This document shows, piece by piece, positions 15,840 through 23,887 of a stretch of DNA of 36,490 nucleotides. Position numbers and translations under genes: made by a program. Source of the DNA: DATGUN01 sp035301285. Its GTDB lineage: Bacteria; Bacillota; Bacilli; Bacillales; Amphibacillaceae. Position 1 is the stretch's first letter; every line of letters starts with the position of its first letter. The stretch covers positions 1 through 36,490 of the forward strand of contig DATGUN010000005.1 in assembly GCA_035301285.1 (NCBI GenBank), given 5' to 3'. The notes beneath the pieces are model-generated. The model saw nothing but the letters and a program-made list of their open reading frames with translations, searched no databases and was not told the DNA's origin.

Positions 15840-16303
15840 AGGTTAAGACTGAATTTGTCATCCTGTTGCTTAGGTGATTGGAAGTGGAGAAGTTATCGCC
15901 GCTTCAGGCATCACAAGCAATCAAACCACGACAATCCGTAGTGACCCTATCAGAACGATAGAGTCTTTTGGTCATGTTTTGCGTGTGGGGCTTGTGATAT
16001 CATAAACACGTGTTCCTGTTTGTGAAAAAAGTTCATGACAGCCATGTATTGTAAATAGATGGGTTGAATACGCGCTTTTTTAACAAAAGATGTCTTCGCC
16101 ATGAAACTATACGCGTTAAAGGGGTTGGTCAACCAAAGTCATTGACGAATAGAAAATTAAGTTCAAGTGTGGCGATTCCATCAATGGGTAGTGTTCAATC
16201 CTGGGATGATCGGAACTAAATGTCGATGGTTATTCACAGATACTCGATCGTTACATAAAAAACCGGGTTTGAGAATGCAACTTTCGACATCCTCGTAAAC
16301 CAA
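15840..16303. other. Non-coding stretch upstream of the atp promoter
   Basis: I see no supportable gene in these 464 bases. A 43-codon GTG-initiated frame (about 15873-16004) lacks a ribosome binding site, and a 60-codon frame on the minus strand begins with TTG and has none either. Confidence 0.5.
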
Positions 16304-16332
16304 TTGACAATGGGTCATGCGTATTGTAAACT
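16304..16332 (+). promoter_or_regulatory. sigma-A promoter of the atp operon
   Basis: A perfect TTGACA at 16304-16309 and TAAACT at 16327-16332 are separated by exactly 17 bp. The predicted start near 16339 gives a folded leader (see 16365-16446) before atpI. Confidence 0.75.
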
Positions 16333-16364
16333 GATTCAATGTGGGATGTTAGGGTTTTCATGAA

Positions 16365-16446
16365 GTTGCAAAACGGTGGCAATGGCCTTCAAACCATTGC
16401 TGTGCAACGCTTTACATATACTTGTGCAAATCGAGTGACAAGTTGC
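16365..16446 (+). promoter_or_regulatory. Structured leader of the atp operon
   Basis: GTTGCA (16365-16370) pairs with TGCAAC (16403-16408), enclosing GCAATGG/CCATTGC (16379-16385 with 16394-16400). Downstream, ACTTGT (16420-16425) pairs with ACAAGT (16438-16443). GCAAC at 16404-16408 can alternatively pair with GTTGC at 16442-16446, which would break both stems. This resembles mutually exclusive leader folds; control is inferred only. Confidence 0.45.
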
Positions 16447-16481
16447 TTCATTCAATTGTTTTCACTTAAAAGGAGTGATAT

Positions 16482-16544
16482 ATGTTAAAGGACAACCCGT
16501 TGAAACACTTTGGAAAAAGAGGACAATCTCAGGTAAAAACATGA
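16482..16544 (+). CDS. 20-codon ORF upstream of atpI, possible atpZ remnant
   Basis: An ATG at 16482, six bases after a strong AAAAGGAG, opens a 20-codon frame (MLKDNPLKHFGKRGQSQVKT). It ends at TGA 16542-16544, overlapping an ATG at 16541 that is in frame with atpI. This is the only strong ribosome binding site in the atp leader, which argues that the frame is translated. The NPLKHFG-like beginning is reminiscent of the start of AtpZ, a small membrane protein encoded before atpI in some Bacilli, but the similarity is too short to be decisive. It may be a decayed atpZ, a leader peptide coupled to atpI, or a product of sequence decay. Confidence 0.4.
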   Translation: MLKDNPLKHFGKRGQSQVKT

Positions 16545-16579
16545 CTATTCAGGAAGAAAATAGGGAGAAGAATCAAAAC

Positions 16580-16954
16580 ATGTCATATAACGAAAAAAGA
16601 GTCAATCGTGAACGAAAGATGATGTTCTATCTTCTCGCAATATGCGTGCTCGGTGCAGGTTTTACGCCGTACACACGAATCTTCCTGGGACTTCTACTCG
16701 GAAGCTCCATCAGTTTTTATAATTTATGGCTATTGCAGACAAAGGTAAAGAATATTGCAGAAGCGATGGAAAAAGATCAGACACCAAAGGGTCTCGGTAC
16801 GATATCGCGCTTTGCATCAGCTGTATTCGGCGTGATGATTGCCGTCCACTTTGATGAATACTTTGAACTTATTTCTTTTATCATTGGTTTAATGACCAGT
16901 TACTTTATAATGGTAATTGACTTTATCATTGCAAAACGTGCAGACAGTGCTTGA
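16580..16954 (+). CDS. atpI: ATP synthase protein I
   Basis: AtpI is a small membrane protein that assists assembly or stability of the c-ring and has been linked to Mg2+ handling. From the ATG at 16580 it has 124 residues with four predicted membrane segments: MMFYLLAICVLGAGF, FLGLLLGSSISFYNLWLL, a third around ISRFASAVFGVMIAVHF, and FELISFIIGLMTSYFIMVIDF. This start, preceded by GGGAGAAG, aligns without gaps with the N-terminus of B. subtilis AtpI as I remember it. In-frame upstream starts exist at 16541 and 16475 and would add 13 or 35 polar residues. It is the first gene of the atp operon, 14 bases before atpB. Confidence 0.85.
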   Translation: MSYNEKRVNRERKMMFYLLAICVLGAGFTPYTRIFLGLLLGSSISFYNLWLLQTKVKNIAEAMEKDQTPKGLGTISRFASAVFGVMIAVHFDEYFELISFIIGLMTSYFIMVIDFIIAKRADSA

Positions 16955-16968
16955 GAGGGGTGAACTAG

Positions 16969-17691
16969 ATGGAACACGATGCACCGATCGTTGAAAATGT
17001 CTTTGGCATTTCTTGGTTAAGTTTTAATTTATCGAATGTGCTCATGATAGCAGTGGCATCCGTGGTCGTATTCATACTTTGTGTGCTTGGTGCACGGAAG
17101 ATACAAATGAAACCGACCGGTACCCAAAATTTCATGGAATGGATACTCGACTTCGTGAAAGGCATGATCGGGGATACAATGGGTTGGAAGAAAGGTAAGG
17201 TATTCCTTCCACTTGCACTCACATTGATCACTTATATTTTAGTCGCCAACTTAATGGGTGTTATCACACTCGGCGTCGTCGGGGATACGATGTGGTGGAA
17301 GTCACCGACAGCAGATCCTGGTGTGACATTGACATTGTCAGGAATGGTGATTATCCTAACCCATTATTACGGGATGAAGATGCGTGGCGGTAAGGAGTAC
17401 TTCAAAGATTATTTCCGTCCGACATGGTTCTTGTTTCCGATCAATGTCGTTGAAGAATTTGCCAACACGTTGACACTGGGTCTACGTTTGTTTGGGAACC
17501 TTTATGCTGGGGAAGTGTTGCTCGGATTGCTTGCGACACTTGCATCTGGAAGTATTGCCGGCTTTATCTTTGGTTCGATTCCTTTCTTGGCTTGGCAAGG
17601 ATTCAGTATATTCGTCGGCGGGATCCAAGCGTTCATATTCACCATGCTGACACTTGTGTATATGTCACATAAAGTAAGTGACGAGCATTAA
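16969..17691 (+). CDS. atpB: ATP synthase Fo subunit a
   Basis: Subunit a forms the two proton half-channels of Fo and faces the c-ring in the cytoplasmic membrane. The 240-residue protein has about five membrane segments. The essential arginine is in the conserved block TLGLRLFGNLYAGEVLLGLL, in the second half of the protein, and a further conserved helix lies near the C-terminus (WQGFSIFVGGIQAFIFTMLTLVYM). I do not see the lysine substitutions described for obligately alkaliphilic Bacillus near this region, although this was only checked by eye. GAGGGGTG precedes the ATG. Confidence 0.97.
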   Translation: MEHDAPIVENVFGISWLSFNLSNVLMIAVASVVVFILCVLGARKIQMKPTGTQNFMEWILDFVKGMIGDTMGWKKGKVFLPLALTLITYILVANLMGVITLGVVGDTMWWKSPTADPGVTLTLSGMVIILTHYYGMKMRGGKEYFKDYFRPTWFLFPINVVEEFANTLTLGLRLFGNLYAGEVLLGLLATLASGSIAGFIFGSIPFLAWQGFSIFVGGIQAFIFTMLTLVYMSHKVSDEH

Positions 17692-17784
17692 ATTGATTGT
17701 TAGTTAACCCGTTTTGATAGTTCATCTGTTGAACCGGGAATTATAAACTATTTTATATAATAAATCAGAGGAGGATTTTATATT

Positions 17785-18003
17785 ATGAGTATGGGAGCTT
17801 TAGCAGCAGCAATCGCAGTAGGTCTATCGGCATTGGGTGCCGGTATCGGTAACGGTCTGATCGTCAGTCGTACAGTTGAGGGTATTGCACGTCAACCTGA
17901 ATTAAGTGGTAAGCTTCAGTTGACGATGTTCATTGGTGTCGGTCTTGTTGAGGCTGTTCCAATTATCGCGGTTGTTATCGCACTGATTGTCATGAACAGC
18001 TAA
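17785..18003 (+). CDS. atpE: ATP synthase Fo subunit c
   Basis: Subunit c is the hairpin protein that forms the rotating ring carrying protons. The 72-residue protein has two membrane helices joined by the polar loop ARQPE. Helix 1 has the packing motif GAGIGNG (18-24) in the normal glycine form, not the alanine form of alkaliphiles. The ion-binding carboxylate is Glu56 in GLVEAVP. The residues that define sodium-binding rings are not apparent, so proton coupling is expected. A GAGGAGG ribosome binding site precedes the ATG. A long gap with a strong hairpin follows. Confidence 0.97.
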   Translation: MSMGALAAAIAVGLSALGAGIGNGLIVSRTVEGIARQPELSGKLQLTMFIGVGLVEAVPIIAVVIALIVMNS

Positions 18004-18049
18004 CAACAACAAAAGGCGAAGAATTCGATCAGAACCTTCGCCGTTGTTG
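18004..18049 (+). promoter_or_regulatory. Stable hairpin in the atpE-atpF gap
   Basis: CAACAAC (18004-18010) pairs with GTTGTTG (18043-18049) and GGCGAAG (18015-18021) with CTTCGCC (18036-18042), interrupted only by a 4-A bulge. No T run follows. It begins right after the atpE stop codon and could protect or attenuate mRNA so that atpE, needed in about 10 copies, is expressed above atpF. Confidence 0.65.
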
Positions 18050-18231
18050 TGTTGTCAAGTTTCTTAGTGTATAAAGGCATCGTATGCCTGTTAAGTATCG
18101 ATTAACCAAACGATCATCAGGGGTAATACCAAGCGTTCGTACAACCATACAAACATTTGGGCGGACTTCCCTTTTGAAAAATCGTTAGGACTAATGTCTA
18201 TCCACAATGTATGGCGAAAGGAGTGAATTCT

Positions 18232-18759
18232 GTGCAATCATTCACTGGTTTATTGACGGTAAACGCAGTACTCGGTGGTCTTCATGTTGGAGATATGCTC
18301 GTTCAGCTGGTCTTTTTCATTGTCCTCCTTATTTTAATACGGAAATTTGCTTGGGGACCCATTATGAATATGATGGAAAAACGTGAAGAACATGTAGCAA
18401 ATGAAATCGATGCTGCCGAGACGAGTCGTGCCGAGGCAGAAGAAGCGCGGGAACAAGCAGAATCACGTTTGAAAGAAACAAAACAAGAGGCACAGCAAAT
18501 CATTGAAGATGCCAAAAACGCCGGTGTACGCCAGGAAGAAGAAATCGTCGCTTCTGCTAAAAATGAAGCAGATCGTATCAAACAGGCGGCACAGGAAGAA
18601 ATACAAAACGAAAAAGAAAAAGCGTTGCAAGCATTGCAAGATAAAGTGGCATCCTTGTCCGTCTTGATTGCAAGCAAGGTGATTGAAAAAGAATTGAACG
18701 CAGAAGATCAAGAAGCATTGATCGATGAATATATCAAAGAGGTAGGAGAAGAGCAATGA
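18232..18759 (+). CDS. atpF: ATP synthase Fo subunit b
   Basis: Subunit b is the peripheral stalk linking Fo to F1. The 175-residue protein has one N-terminal membrane helix (about residues 20-38, MLVQLVFFIVLLILIRKFAW) and a long charged, alanine-rich coiled coil to about 150, where it binds subunit delta. The start is the GTG at 18232, eight bases after AAAGGAG at 18217-18223. The ATG at 18211 lies upstream of that ribosome binding site and would add seven residues, so it is unlikely. The stop overlaps atpH by ATGA. Confidence 0.94.
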   Translation: MQSFTGLLTVNAVLGGLHVGDMLVQLVFFIVLLILIRKFAWGPIMNMMEKREEHVANEIDAAETSRAEAEEAREQAESRLKETKQEAQQIIEDAKNAGVRQEEEIVASAKNEADRIKQAAQEEIQNEKEKALQALQDKVASLSVLIASKVIEKELNAEDQEALIDEYIKEVGEEQ

Positions 18760-19298
18760 CAGGAGTAATCGCTAACCGTTATGCAGAAGCTCTGTTCCAA
18801 CTCGGTAAAGAAAAGGAATTATCCGAAACATTTGTGGAAGAATGCCGTGTCATCCGTGATGTGTTCGAGAATGATGATCAATTGAATGCATTCCTCATGC
18901 ATCCAGGTGTGACCCATTCCAAAAAGAAACAGTTTCTTGATGATGTTTTGAAAAGTGTCTCACACGATGTGCTGAACATGGTCAAGTTGCTTGTGGAAAG
19001 ACATCGGACAGAAATGATTTCCGACGTCATGAAGGCATATATCCAACTTGACAACGAGGACAAAGGCATCCTCCCGGCTACGGTATACTCTGTCAGGGAA
19101 TTATCGGACAGTGAAATAGCTAAGCTAGAGGATATCCTTGCCAAACGTTTCGATAAAAATGAAATGCTACTGGAAAATAGAGTTGACCCTTCAATAATCG
19201 GTGGAGTGAAAATACGCGTTGGAAACACGATATATGATGGCTCCATCAGCGCAAAACTACAACGGATTGAACGGGATATTATTTCGGCAAACAATTGA
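18756..19298 (+). CDS. atpH: ATP synthase F1 subunit delta
   Basis: Subunit delta joins the top of the alpha3beta3 head to the b stalk. The 180-residue protein has the N-terminal helical domain (NRYAEALFQLGKEK near residue 6) and the C-terminal family signature DPSIIGGVKIRVGNTIYDGS near 143-162. The ATG overlaps the atpF stop codon (ATGA), indicating translational coupling; AGGAG lies inside the atpF end. Confidence 0.96.
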   Translation: MTGVIANRYAEALFQLGKEKELSETFVEECRVIRDVFENDDQLNAFLMHPGVTHSKKKQFLDDVLKSVSHDVLNMVKLLVERHRTEMISDVMKAYIQLDNEDKGILPATVYSVRELSDSEIAKLEDILAKRFDKNEMLLENRVDPSIIGGVKIRVGNTIYDGSISAKLQRIERDIISANN

Positions 19299-19316
19299 TG
19301 ATAGGGGTGAAATGGT

Positions 19317-20831
19317 ATGAGCGTCAAAGCTGAAGAAATCAGTTCCTTGATTAAACAGCAAATCGAGAGCTTCGACTCGGATATCGAAGTAAGTGATGTC
19401 GGCACGGTTATCGAAATCGGTGACGGTATTGCTCGTGCTCATGGTCTTGATAATATCATGGCCGGTGAGCTTGTTGAGTTTTCAAATGGCGTTATGGGAA
19501 TGGCACAAAACCTCGAAGAATCAAACGTCGGTATTGTTATCCTTGGCCCATATACAGGCATTAAAGAAGGCGATGAAGTTCGCCGTACAGGACGGATCAT
19601 GCAAGTACCAGTTGGAGAGGAACTCGTCGGGAGAGTTGTTAACCCATTAGGTCAGCCAGTTGATGGAAGAGGTCCGGTGGAAACAAGTAAAACACGACCG
19701 ATCGAGTCAGGCGCACCAGGCGTCATGGCACGTAAATCCGTCGATGAGCCACTTCAAACAGGGATCAAAGCGATAGACGCACTTGTCCCTATCGGACGTG
19801 GACAACGTGAACTTATCATCGGGGACAGACAGACAGGTAAGACAACTGTAGCAGTGGATACCATATTGAACCAACACGACCAGGATATGATCTGTATCTA
19901 TGTCGCGATTGGTCAAAAGGAATCGACTGTCAGAAGTACGGTTGAAACATTCCGTAGATACGGCGCACTGGATTATACCATTGTCGTATCAGCAGGAGCC
20001 TCAGACCCTGCTCCATTGTTATACCTTGCACCGTATGCAGGTGTATCGATGGGTGAAGAATTCATGTATAACGGAAAACACGTATTGGTTGTTTACGACG
20101 ATTTGTCAAAACAAGCAGCCGCCTACCGTGAACTTTCCTTGTTACTCCGTCGCCCGCCAGGTCGTGAAGCTTTCCCAGGGGATGTATTCTATCTACACTC
20201 ACGCCTGTTGGAACGTGCAGCTAAATTGAGCGATGACTTAGGTGGCGGTTCATTGACCGCATTACCATTTGTCGAAACGCAAGCCGGTGACATAGCCGCT
20301 TACATTCCGACAAACGTCATCTCCATCACAGACGGGCAGATTTTCTTGCAGTCAGACTTATTTGCATCAGGTGTACGTCCGGCGATCAATGCGGGGCTAT
20401 CTGTATCACGTGTTGGTGGTAGTGCGCAATTGAAAGCCATGAAAAAAGTAGCCGGAACATTGCGGCTTGATCTTGCTTCATTCCGTGAACTTGAAGCATT
20501 CGCCCAGTTCGGTTCAGATCTTGATAAAGCGACGCAAGCTAAATTGAACCGTGGTGAACGGACGGTTGAAATCTTGAAACAAGGCTTGCATAAACCACTT
20601 TCCGTGGAAAAACAGGTCATGATCATCTACGCTCTGACAAAAGGGTATCTTGATGATGTACCTGTTGTTGATATTACACGTTTTGAAGAAGAATTCCATG
20701 TCTGGTTGGATGAACATAAAAAAGACTTGCTCGCACAGATCAAAGATACGGGCAAATTGCCTGAAACAGAAGATATGAACAGTGCTGTCGAAGGTTTCAA
20801 GAAAACTTTTTTACCGACGGAAACTGAATAA
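19317..20831 (+). CDS. atpA: ATP synthase F1 subunit alpha
   Basis: Subunit alpha holds the non-catalytic nucleotide sites of the F1 head. The 504-residue length is typical. The Walker A motif GDRQTGKT is at 169-176 and Walker B lies in the HVLVVYDDLSK segment. The ATP synthase alpha/beta signature is represented by PAINAGLSVSRVGG near residue 362. AGGGGTGA precedes the ATG, 18 bases after atpH. Confidence 0.98.
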   Translation: MSVKAEEISSLIKQQIESFDSDIEVSDVGTVIEIGDGIARAHGLDNIMAGELVEFSNGVMGMAQNLEESNVGIVILGPYTGIKEGDEVRRTGRIMQVPVGEELVGRVVNPLGQPVDGRGPVETSKTRPIESGAPGVMARKSVDEPLQTGIKAIDALVPIGRGQRELIIGDRQTGKTTVAVDTILNQHDQDMICIYVAIGQKESTVRSTVETFRRYGALDYTIVVSAGASDPAPLLYLAPYAGVSMGEEFMYNGKHVLVVYDDLSKQAAAYRELSLLLRRPPGREAFPGDVFYLHSRLLERAAKLSDDLGGGSLTALPFVETQAGDIAAYIPTNVISITDGQIFLQSDLFASGVRPAINAGLSVSRVGGSAQLKAMKKVAGTLRLDLASFRELEAFAQFGSDLDKATQAKLNRGERTVEILKQGLHKPLSVEKQVMIIYALTKGYLDDVPVVDITRFEEEFHVWLDEHKKDLLAQIKDTGKLPETEDMNSAVEGFKKTFLPTETE

Positions 20832-20904
20832 GGCATAAAATGAATGAGGTTTTGATACATCGTTCGGAACCTTTGATTCACTCATGAAAGGGTGGTGAAA
20901 AAGC

Positions 20905-21765
20905 TTGGCATCACTTAGAGATATTAAACATCGAATTGATTCAACGACGAAGACCAAGAAAATAACAAATGCGATGCAAATGGTTTCCGCCTCAAAATTG
21001 AACAAAGCGGAAACAAATGCAAAAAACTTTGTTCCTTATAGTGAAAAAATGCAGGAAGTCGTTGCAAGTATTGCTTCTAATAATACTGACGTCACGCATC
21101 CCATGCTCATCGAACGGGAAGTGAAAAAGACGGGTTATGTTGTTGTGACATCTGACCGCGGCTTAGCCGGTCCATATAACAGTAACGTTCTCCGTCATCT
21201 TCACAAGACGATCAGTGAACGTCATCAATCCGAAGATGAATATACCGTTATCGCAATTGGTCGGGTCGGCTATGAATTTTGCAAGAAGCGCAATATCCCG
21301 GTGGCGAAAAGTGTATTGGGGTTGCCGGACCAACCTGATTTTGCTTCCATTAAACAGCTTGCATCTGAAGCCGTTCAGATGTACAGTGACGAAGCGATCG
21401 ATGAGTTGATCCTTTTCTATAATCATTTTGTCAGTGCCATCAGCCAGGAAGTGACAGAGACGAAATTATTGCCGATTTCGAATGTCAATCCTTCTAGCGG
21501 GGTTCATAGTCAATATGAATATGATCCGGATCAGGAGCAAATATTGGAAGTCCTTCTTCCGCAATATGCCGAAAGTGTCATCTACGGTGCGTTACTGGAT
21601 GGAAAAGCCAGTGAACATGCGGCACGGATGACGGCTATGAAAAGCGCTACGGATAATGCTGACGATCTGATTGATGATTTATCACTATCATATAATCGGG
21701 CACGCCAAGCAGCAATCACACAGGAAATCACGGAAATCGTTGGCGGGGTAGCTGCACTAGAGTAG
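20905..21765 (+). CDS. atpG: ATP synthase F1 subunit gamma
   Basis: Subunit gamma is the central shaft that turns inside the alpha3beta3 head. The 286-residue protein starts ASLRDIKHRIDSTTKTKKITNAM after the initiator and ends with the gamma signature ITQEITEIVGGVAALE. Initiation is at a TTG codon (20905), because AAAGGGTGGTGA lies at the right distance and no ATG is available upstream in frame. The two long terminal helices that form the coiled-coil shaft are evident. Confidence 0.97.
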   Translation: MASLRDIKHRIDSTTKTKKITNAMQMVSASKLNKAETNAKNFVPYSEKMQEVVASIASNNTDVTHPMLIEREVKKTGYVVVTSDRGLAGPYNSNVLRHLHKTISERHQSEDEYTVIAIGRVGYEFCKKRNIPVAKSVLGLPDQPDFASIKQLASEAVQMYSDEAIDELILFYNHFVSAISQEVTETKLLPISNVNPSSGVHSQYEYDPDQEQILEVLLPQYAESVIYGALLDGKASEHAARMTAMKSATDNADDLIDDLSLSYNRARQAAITQEITEIVGGVAALE

Positions 21766-21796
21766 AACTTCGCCACTATGTTAGGAGGGAAATCGA

Positions 21797-23206
21797 TTGA
21801 CACAAGGACACATTACACAGGTTATGGGACCAGTCGTTGACGTACGATTCGACGACGAAAATCTCCCGGAAATCTATAATGCATTGAAATTGGAAATTGC
21901 AGGGACAGAAGAAAGCGAAAGTCATGAACTGATTTTGGAAATCGCACTTCACCTTGGCGATAATACAGTACGTACGATTGCCATGTCATCCACAGATGGT
22001 GTTCAACGTGGTATGCCGGTACAGGACCTTGGTGGACCTATTTCTGTACCTGTCGGTGATAAAACGTTAAGTCGCGTATTTAACGTATTGGGTGAAAATA
22101 TTGATTTGGATGAACCGTTAGGTGACGATGTCACACGTCATCCGATTCATAGACAACCACCAGAATTTGAAAACCTCTCGACTGAAACAGAAATCCTTGA
22201 AACAGGTATCAAAGTTGTCGATCTATTGGCACCATATATTAAAGGTGGTAAAATCGGTTTGTTCGGTGGTGCGGGTGTTGGTAAAACCGTACTGATCCAG
22301 GAACTGATCAATAACATCGCACAAGAACATGGTGGTATATCGGTTTTCGCAGGTGTTGGTGAACGGACACGTGAAGGGAACGACCTTTACTATGAAATGA
22401 AAGACTCTGGTGTTATCGAAAAAACGGCGATGGTGTTCGGACAAATGAACGAACCACCAGGTGCTCGTATGCGTGTTGCCTTGACAGGTCTGACAATGGC
22501 GGAATATTTCCGTGATGACCAAGGTCAAGACGTTCTGTTATTTATCGATAATATTTTCCGTTTTACACAAGCAGGTTCTGAAGTGTCAGCCCTACTTGGA
22601 CGGATGCCATCAGCGGTTGGTTATCAGCCGACACTTGCAACGGAAATGGGACAATTGCAAGAACGTATTACATCAACGGATAAAGGTTCTGTTACATCCA
22701 TCCAGGCCATCTATGTACCTGCGGATGACTATACAGACCCGGCTCCAGCGACAGTGTTTGCGCATTTGGACGCAACAACGAACCTGGACCGTAAATTATC
22801 TGAGATGGGGATCTATCCAGCGGTAGACCCATTGGATTCTACATCACGCGCATTGGACCCTTCTGTAGTCGGTGAAGATCATTATGAAGTGGCACGTGAG
22901 GTTCAGCGTACACTACAAACATATAAAGAATTACAAGATATTATCGCTATTCTAGGGATGGATGAATTGTCTGATGAAGATAAAATGACGGTTGCCCGTG
23001 CACGTCGAATCCAATTCTTTTTATCACAGAATTTCCACGTTGCAGAACAATTCACAGGCCAAAAAGGGTCCTATGTTCCTGTAAGTGAAACAGTTAAAGG
23101 ATTCAGAGAAATACTTGACGGTAAATACGATGACATCCCTGAAGATGCATTCCGTCTTGTTGGACGTATCGAAGAAGTTGTAGAAAAAGCGAAAGAAATG
23201 GAATAA
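21797..23206 (+). CDS. atpD: ATP synthase F1 subunit beta
   Basis: Subunit beta carries the catalytic sites for ATP synthesis. The 469-residue protein has Walker A GGAGVGKT at 157-164, the catalytic glutamate region GERTREG, and Walker B in VLLFIDNIFRFTQAGSE. The signature PAVDPLDSTSR is near residue 345. Initiation is at TTG (21797), eight bases after AGGAGGG. It is followed by an unusually long structured gap before atpC. Confidence 0.98.
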   Translation: MTQGHITQVMGPVVDVRFDDENLPEIYNALKLEIAGTEESESHELILEIALHLGDNTVRTIAMSSTDGVQRGMPVQDLGGPISVPVGDKTLSRVFNVLGENIDLDEPLGDDVTRHPIHRQPPEFENLSTETEILETGIKVVDLLAPYIKGGKIGLFGGAGVGKTVLIQELINNIAQEHGGISVFAGVGERTREGNDLYYEMKDSGVIEKTAMVFGQMNEPPGARMRVALTGLTMAEYFRDDQGQDVLLFIDNIFRFTQAGSEVSALLGRMPSAVGYQPTLATEMGQLQERITSTDKGSVTSIQAIYVPADDYTDPAPATVFAHLDATTNLDRKLSEMGIYPAVDPLDSTSRALDPSVVGEDHYEVAREVQRTLQTYKELQDIIAILGMDELSDEDKMTVARARRIQFFLSQNFHVAEQFTGQKGSYVPVSETVKGFREILDGKYDDIPEDAFRLVGRIEEVVEKAKEME

Positions 23207-23208
23207 TG

Positions 23209-23330
23209 AAATAGGTATGCGGGAGAATGTTTGAATCCCGTGTGAAGGGTGCTGTTTCTTTGCATGATACGGTCGGTGGTGTCATCAACCTTCCCGATGT
23301 CCATGACAAGGAATATCACCTTACCTATTT
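23209..23330 (+). promoter_or_regulatory. Folded intercistronic element between atpD and atpC
   Basis: AAATAGGTA (23209-23217), right after the atpD stop, is perfectly complementary to TACCTATTT (23322-23330), which ends just before the atpC ribosome binding site. Inside lie CGGGA/TCCCG and TGTCAT/ATGACA stems. The gap is 141 nt. A closed multibranch structure is suggested; its function is unknown. Confidence 0.5.
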
Positions 23331-23347
23331 AAGAGGAGGGGTTTCAT

Positions 23348-23740
23348 CTGAAAACACTAATGGTGAGTGTTGTAACTCCTAATGGTCCGGTTTTGGAAAA
23401 AGAATATGACATGGTTAGCTGCAAAGCCATAAGCGGTGAACTCGGAATTTTACCAGGCCATATCCCAATGGTCGCTCCATTAACAATAGGTCCCGTACGA
23501 TTGAAACACGACGAAAGCGAAGATCTTGTTGCGGTTAATGGGGGCTTTTTAGAGGTCAGGCCCGATAAAATAACGATATTGGCAGAATCTGCAGAGAAAC
23601 CTTCGGACATCAATGTCGAACGTGCAGAGAATGCGAAAAAACGCGCTGAAAATCGGCTTCATGCCAACCGTGATGATATTGACTTCCAACGGGCAGAATT
23701 GGCACTCAAACGCGCAATCAATCGGTTGAAAGTTTCATAA
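23348..23740 (+). CDS. atpC: ATP synthase F1 subunit epsilon, CTG start
   Basis: Subunit epsilon binds the lower part of gamma and can inhibit ATP hydrolysis. The sequence has the N-terminal beta-sandwich (PNGPVLEKEYDMVS, GELGILPGHIPMVAPL) and a C-terminal two-helix domain (about 90-131). An ATG exists at 23360, but it lies 18 bases after the strong AGGAGGGG (23334-23341). The CTG at 23348 is six bases from it and restores the start KTLMVSVVTPNGPV, which matches the usual MKTxxVxIVTPxGPV beginning of Bacillus epsilon subunits. I therefore call CTG initiation and 131 residues. Confidence 0.9.
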   Translation: MKTLMVSVVTPNGPVLEKEYDMVSCKAISGELGILPGHIPMVAPLTIGPVRLKHDESEDLVAVNGGFLEVRPDKITILAESAEKPSDINVERAENAKKRAENRLHANRDDIDFQRAELALKRAINRLKVS

Positions 23741-23744
23741 TGGA

Positions 23745-23770
23745 GTCTGAAATCTTATATTCAGACTTTC
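23745..23770 (+). terminator. Hairpin just after atpC
   Basis: AGTCTGAA pairs perfectly with TTCAGACT around an 8-nt loop, a few bases after the atpC stop. No real T run follows; probably a 3' stabilising stem acting with the terminator downstream. Confidence 0.5.
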
Positions 23771-23828
23771 AATTGAATAGTGATTTATAAAATTGATTCC
23801 AATGATGTAAGGAATATATGATATCATC

Positions 23829-23858
23829 AAGAACCGTTTCGATAGGAAGCGGTTCTTT
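23829..23858 (+). terminator. Intrinsic terminator of the atp operon
   Basis: AAGAACCGTTTC and GAAGCGGTTCTT form a 12-bp stem with one wobble pair and a 5-nt loop, ending in TTTT. Confidence 0.85.
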
Positions 23859-23887
23859 TGATTGTGATGACATTTCGAGCCTGTCGA

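Noticed and set aside
15950..16132. 60-codon minus-strand frame in the gap before the atp operon
   Set aside because: Starts at TTG with no ribosome binding site and shows no known family.
18198..18206. Single DnaA-box-like nonamer CTATCCACA before atpF
   Set aside because: Isolated 8/9 match; expected by chance in a window of this size.
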